Notes under the pieces: generated by a model
The model's input: only the letters and a program-made list of their open reading frames with translations
Databases searched by the model: none
What the model was told of the DNA's origin: nothing
Assembly (NCBI GenBank): GCA_013398175.1
Contig: VZRZ01007321.1
Location: 248,248-312,247, forward strand
DNA: 64,000 bases
Reading direction: 5' to 3'
Origin: Climacteris rufus
Taxonomy: Eukaryota > Chordata > Aves > Passeriformes > Climacteridae
Position numbers and translations under genes: made by a program
Part shown: positions 58,803 to 64,000 of the stretch, in pieces
Numbering within the stretch: position 1 is the first letter of the stretch
Layout of the letters: every line of letters begins with the position of its first letter

Positions 58803-59817
58803 TATCTTGAATATCGATTTCCACAAAAGTGTATTATAAACCAAAATAATTAACAAATTATTTTAATATTCTGGGCATTCCAAAGCTCAAAACCATACTT
58901 TTTAAAATTAAAATTCTAAGCGCTTTTCCGCTTTCCACCAGAAATGCCTTACATTATTTTTTTCCCAAGTAATATCTTAACATCTGAAATTGTTTCCCTA
59001 CTAAGAATACCCTGAAAAATCCATGGCACATCACTTTATTAGAAAGTGGACATGCTTTCCATTTCTTGGCACTTTTCTATATCGCACCTTAAGAAAATCG
59101 TTCACTGTGTAATGTGGAAGATAATTTTAAAGGAGAAGACATTTAGTGAAATGAGCTGACACTTATCTCACTAATTAGATTTGAAAATAATCTCATTGAG
59201 AATGAAAATATATCTTTAAAAACCCAACCCTGCCGCTGAAGTGTATGTGGGTGTTGATTGGTGGGGTTTTGTTTTAAATGAGTGTTCTTTTACGAAGCAC
59301 TAAAAGAAAAGCTTTGAGCAGGTTTAGGATAGAATTTTTCCTGTTGAATCACATAATCTTTAATTTATAATAAGCTGGAGATAACTTTTAAGTTCTGCTG
59401 CACAAACAGAGCAAATGCATCAGCAACTGCTTTATTTTCTCTCCATTAAAATACAGATAGGAAAACAGTCTTTGACAGAAGAAAACAAAAAATACAGACT
59501 GGGGTGGGGGAATGGATGATTGAGGTCCAAATATAACAAAAGTCTCAAGTCAAGTGAAATGTCCTTACCTTACTAGAAAAAATAATGGAACAGTAATTCA
59601 AGTAAATTATGGAAAAATTAAAATATAAGTTGCAAATTAAAAGAAATCTGAGGGGGGGAACAATAAATAATTTTTATTATACCTTTGTGATACAGAAATA
59701 GAAAAGCTGTGTGCAATAAATAACCATGTTGTTTGGACCTGGGGAAATAAAAAGTTGCAAGCACTTGGATATAAGACACAAATATTGGCTTTTTGTCAAT
59801 AGTGCAGTTTCAGGACA
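58803..59817. other. AT-rich non-coding DNA, no gene recognised
   Basis: No feature is recognised. There is a short purine/G-rich stretch near 59500-59515. Confidence 0.5.
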
Positions 59818-59823
59818 CAGCAA

Positions 59824-60341
59824 TGTAGCAGCCCGAAGCCTGGTGGCCCAGGGCTGCTTGTGAGAGAGCCTTCTTTCCCATGGAAGTTATGAAAAACAGT
59901 AAGATAAAACCTGTTGTTTTCCACAGCTGTTGTGGGTGTTATGAATATGAGAGAGTTTAGATGGGTTTTAATTCTCCTGGAGTGGCCTGCACTGCAAAAC
60001 CACGTGTTCTCCCTCTGGTTCTTTAGTTATGATCGATCAGGATTATTACAGCATGGATAGATTTATTGTGATAGTCACAAGAAAACATATATGAGACCAG
60101 GATTTAAGCAAAACTTCTTACTACACAGGATAAACAAAAGAGATACTACCAGTAGAATAAATAGTGCACATAAAGGTACCTATAGCAAAGAAATAGTAAG
60201 GTTAGGACTCAGTGTAACTTAGCGAATCATCTACCTGGGTTCCTACCTCATAGAAAGGGAATAGGACAATAAACAGAGCTCGCTCTCTGCTCTGCTGTGG
60301 ACCAAGCTGTGTTGTCGTGTCCTTATTGCGCCATTATGACA
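59824..60341 (+). mobile_element. Solo LTR, family F (ERVK-like), 518 bp
   Basis: The LTR starts TGTAGCAGCCCGAAGCC, ends TTGCGCCATTATGACA and is flanked by a perfect 6-bp target-site duplication CAGCAA (59818-59823 and 60342-60347). AATAAA at 60268-60273 lies 68 bp before the 3' end, followed by a CT-rich CTCGCTCTCTGCTCTGC block typical of an R/U5 border. The TGTCGTGTC...GACA end resembles the 3' end of family B (CGTGTCGTTACTGTGACA), so the two may be related class II groups. No internal viral genes adjoin it. Confidence 0.9.
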
Positions 60342-60347
60342 CAGCAA

Positions 60348-62552
60348 GTCTGCAGCTTACCCAAAGCTTCTTTCCAGCCTCCAGCAATTTGTAACTCAGG
60401 GACTTCCTGAGACAGAAAGCCTTCTTTCCGTATCATTATATCCAGTAAATTTCATAGGATTTTTGAGATGTTTGACGAGCCCATGTTAAACTTAGCATCT
60501 ATAATAACCCATGAAAAGGAATTAGCACCTAAACTATACAACATATGGAGCAGTGTCTACTTTTGTTGGTTTTGAACCCATCACCTGCTGGAATCAGCTG
60601 AATCTACTAAGCCTGTTTTAATTTTCTGCATGACATTCAGGATCTATAAAATCTGAGGAGACTTTTATTATATGCTATCATTATCCCTGCCTCCCCCAGA
60701 CAACTTCTTCCCAGTCTCAGTCTATGCTTTTAGTCATCTTTATGATCCTCTCTGGTTTTTTATATAGACTTTCTGAGACAAGAAAACTAGATTATGTGTA
60801 GCATTTAAGATGTGATAATGCGATGCATTTCTACAGTGATAAAAATTGCTGGTTTCTTCTCTATTCCTTTTCTAAAATACCTTCTAATCCATTTGCTTTG
60901 CTGAATCTTAATGAGCATTAAGCTGATGTTTCCACAAAGTTGTTATAAAGTTAGATATTTTCTCTTAGTGACAAAGTTCAAATGAGAGACCACTATTTTG
61001 CACATTAAAAAGAAAAATCTTTAATTTTTCACAGATGAACAACTTTTCCATTGACCTTGCCTTCACTTTGCCTCTCTTACAATGGCTGCTCAACAGAGGG
61101 GAGTATAAAGTAATACAGCAATTTCTTTATGCTGGGTTTAGTCTCAGGGTGCATTGGTAAAATATATTCTTCAGACCTGTATGAGTAATATACAGGGAAG
61201 GTTAAGAGTGAAGTGCTAAACCAAATTGATTAACAGTTGCAACGCTTGAAAGCCAGATGAAAGACCTCAGAACATACCAAGGTAAGAAAACAAAATCTTC
61301 TTTACTATTATCAGACAGTGTTGAAGGATGGAAAGTGCTATGCTTGTTTTTAAGAACTGCTTTGGCAATAATCCAGAGTTACAAACTAGTAAATTTTACT
61401 TCAGCATTCGTCAAATTGAAGGGAAAATGGAAATTAAGTTTGAGAGTACCCAGAGGAACATATGACACTGGCAACCTTCCATTGTTCTCCATAAAGGAAA
61501 TCCATATCTCTCTATTTTAATTTTTATTATTTTTTATTTTTCAAGCAACCTAGAAAAATTTAATTTAAACAAAACCTAATTATAGGAATTATAAGCGTTT
61601 AAAACTTTTGCAATATAGAATTTTACTATTCCTGGCATTAGGGAATTGTCTAGTATTTTACCAGAATTAATAAGAGGTTAAAAACGTAGTAAGTTACACA
61701 AGAGGGAATAAAAAAACCCACTGATTTGTGTTGGTTTTTACCTAACTTTTACACATAAAGTTAAGACTTTTATTTAGCTGTCTGCAATCCCTCTCCAGTC
61801 AACAGAGACAAATATGTACATTCAGATAATGATTTATCATATCCTAACCCAAATCTCTGAGAGGTCAGGGGAATTGCTCTTTGTAAATATCTCTTACATT
61901 GATGGTAGAAGGAGTTATTGAGATCAGTAAACAAAATTTTATATAGTCAGTCAGTGAGATCATTGTGTAATACCATTGGCATTGCACAATACTCACTTTG
62001 AGCTAGACTCAAATATTGGATAGAGTTATTGATCTTTTTGTGTTAAACCTACAGAAGCCCACAAAAACCTGTCTTGTCTGAGAGGTATGGTTACAAAATG
62101 AAGCAGATTTAGCTCTTCAAGTGGAGATTTGATAATTGGATCCACATTACTTTAGCATCCCTGACTATCAAGGCATCTTTTCTGAGATAGACTGTCCTCA
62201 GTCTTGTCTGACAGAAAAGAAACCAAGAGGGAAAAATAGCCATCCTCAGTTATGTGACCTTTAGGGAACTTCAGGGGTTTATGCCATCAGCACATTCTCT
62301 GCCTCAATGAGTTGTACACTCACCCGTGCTGCAATGCCAGGGATATTTCTGTTTAGTTGCTAATTCAGTTTAGGCATTAAACAACAAAATCAAAGCTCCC
62401 ATTACTTATAATGTGAGCTATTGACTTTTCCTTTACTTCAGATGATTCAAGTGAAGGAATTTCCCCATTGTAGAGGAAAAAAAAAAGGCAAACCAGATTA
62501 GAAAGCTGTAGAAGGAGCAATATTGGTGCAGTGCTGTGCTCCACTTAGAATG
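60348..62552. other. Non-coding DNA, no gene recognised
   Basis: The segment 60360-60650 may be an old dispersed repeat (around TTTTGTTGGTTTTGAACCCA), but I cannot name the family with confidence. A donor-like CAAG|GTAAGA site lies at 61278-61287. Confidence 0.45.
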
Positions 62553-62662
62553 CTGTTTCTGGCTCTGAGTAACCTGGTCAAGTGGAAGGTTTCCTGCCCA
62601 TGGGAGAGAGATTGAAACTGAAAGGTCTCTTCCAGCCCAAACCACTCCACAATTCTATTAAA
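62553..62662 (+). mobile_element. CR1 3' tail fragment
   Basis: GAGTAACCTGGTCAAGTGGA, TGCCCATGGGAGAGAGATTG, then CTCTTCCAGCCCAAACCACTCC and ACAATTCTATT, follow the CR1 3' UTR in sense orientation (GAGCAACCTGGTCTAGTGGAAGG...TTCCAACCCAAACCATTCTATG). About 110 bp remain. Confidence 0.88.
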
Positions 62663-64000
62663 ACCATCAGCAGAGCTTATCACCAAGATATCTTTTGTGT
62701 TGCTTGCAAAGATCTTGTAGATTTGGTCTTTTCACAGTGTATCGTACGTTTATGTGGTGCCCATACATTTAATCTGATTATATTAGTGTTCTCTTTCTTG
62801 TTGAAGAGTAACAACTAAAGACCCACCCACAAAGATTTTTTTTTTTATTTTGGTATAAGCGGAATGCAAAAACACCACTAGTCTAAGACCAGGAAAGAGC
62901 CAATTGTCTAAGAAGAACATGGGTAGGTGACCACATTTATGCCTACATGCACAAGTGTTCCCATCTGCAACCTCACTGCTCCATGCCATGAGGGACACAG
63001 AACACCAGCTGACCACGCTTTGCAGGGTCAGCTTCAAAGCTGTGCTCTGAAGAAGGTAAAGTAGGCCCTTCAGTCCACACAGTCTGTATCCACCTCTCCC
63101 AAGGCAGAATAAAGACTGGAAATTTGTGAACTCTTTGTTCTTGAGGATCTATTTAATGTCAAATACCTAATCATACTCTGGAGACTAGATGCCATTCTCT
63201 CTTTTGCTAACACACACCTTAAATTAAGCTGCCATCATCTTTCCTCTTGTTTTTCTCCCTACAGGCCTGTGAAATTTGTAGTTACACAAATTTTGAAGAG
63301 GAATAGGATATCCCTTCCCAATTCTGTCCCAACCTGAGGACATCCCAAATTTCACAAGGTACCTAACTCGAGTTTGTGAATGGTACCAAAGTCTAGAAGA
63401 CAATGAACATTTCAGATACAATCTTCATCTCTTTTCTACTGTGTGATTTCATTGACTCTCCCTACTGCATATTTGGGCACTTAGAACTGCCCCAAGCTCC
63501 CCAGTCAACACAGAGAAAACTGAACTCAGTGAATGCATTCCAAGAGCTGGCTACCTAAAAGCTGACCACTTGGCAAGATACAATTCAGGTCTTTTCTGGT
63601 TTGAGTGTTCAGAAAAGAGGAGTCTAAAAACCATCTTTAGATAGTTATTACATAAGAGGTCAGTATTTCACACTGACAGGGTTACTAGTAATCCTAAAAT
63701 AATCTTTCACTATTATTGATAGGAGAATAAAAGAGTCCCTCCAGGGCCTTTTGGAAGCAAGCCAGATGGCAATGACTTGCTTAGAATTGTAAATTTCTTA
63801 AACAAAGGTTGAAAGCAAATATTGTTGTCAGCAAATTAGGGTTTGTTACCATACAGTGCTTTAAGTACCAAAATAAAATAAAAAAACAGGCTATATTGTA
63901 ATTTAATTAGCAAGTGCTTTTTGCTGTGTAATTCTAAATGGAATTATCCATAACTAGATGCATGCCTAGCTCTTTCCAATGAGAATCATATAATATTAAG
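62663..64000. other. Non-coding DNA to the window end, no gene recognised
   Basis: No repeat family or coding region is recognised. The last ~150 bases are AT-rich without low-complexity structure. Confidence 0.5.

Overview
The window looks like intergenic (gene-desert type) or long-intronic DNA from a bird, most likely a perching bird (passerine). The evidence is a set of truncated CR1 retrotransposons with the usual avian CR1 3' ends, several solo LTRs of avian endogenous-retrovirus type (including a long ERVL LTR), and one SINE with a tRNA-Ile head and a CR1-like tail. I remember that architecture from songbirds as TguSINE1. The sequence is AT-rich, has no bacterial gene layout, and has three assembly gaps, all inside simple repeats (1237-1427, 11877-12026, 27695-27706).

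I found no protein-coding gene I can defend. Open frames are short, carry no recognisable domains, or lie in repeats. The only frames with recognisable homology are C-terminal remnants of CR1 ORF2 on the minus strand at 28869-29243 and in the CR1 copies at 40499-41192 and 54349-54640. Two weak candidate exons are noted. The better one, 53043-53091, would encode a 16-residue signal-peptide-like leader ending in a phase-1 splice donor.

Layout. 1-4.36 kb: unique DNA plus a gap. 4.36-4.71 kb: CR1 (+). 4.7-17.3 kb: mostly unique AT-rich DNA with a GGGAA/AAAAG satellite at 11.9-12.1 kb. 17.3-18.1 kb: solo LTR (-) and CR1 (-). 23.0 kb: old CR1 (-). 24.1 kb: likely ancient MIR/CORE-SINE. 26-28.2 kb: microsatellites and short tandem repeats. 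28.8-29.3 kb: CR1 (-) with ORF2 remnant. 30.4-30.9 kb: LTR fragment and SINE. 33.5-34.6 kb: ERVL solo LTR. 38.26-38.80 kb: solo LTR. 39.2 and 40.5-41.2 kb: CR1 (-). 41.2-49.7 kb: unique DNA. 49.7-51.9 kb: cluster of three solo LTRs. 54.3-60.3 kb: CR1 pieces and two more solo LTRs. 62.6 kb: last CR1 tail.

The main result is that eight solo LTRs can be delimited to the base. Each starts TG, ends CA and has flanking target-site duplications (TSDs). Six TSDs are perfect: five of 6 bp and one of 5 bp. Two have one mismatch. The LTRs fall into about six families, and two families recur in the window. I see no internal retroviral genes, so these are recombined solo LTRs and not proviruses. No undescribed biological system is evident.
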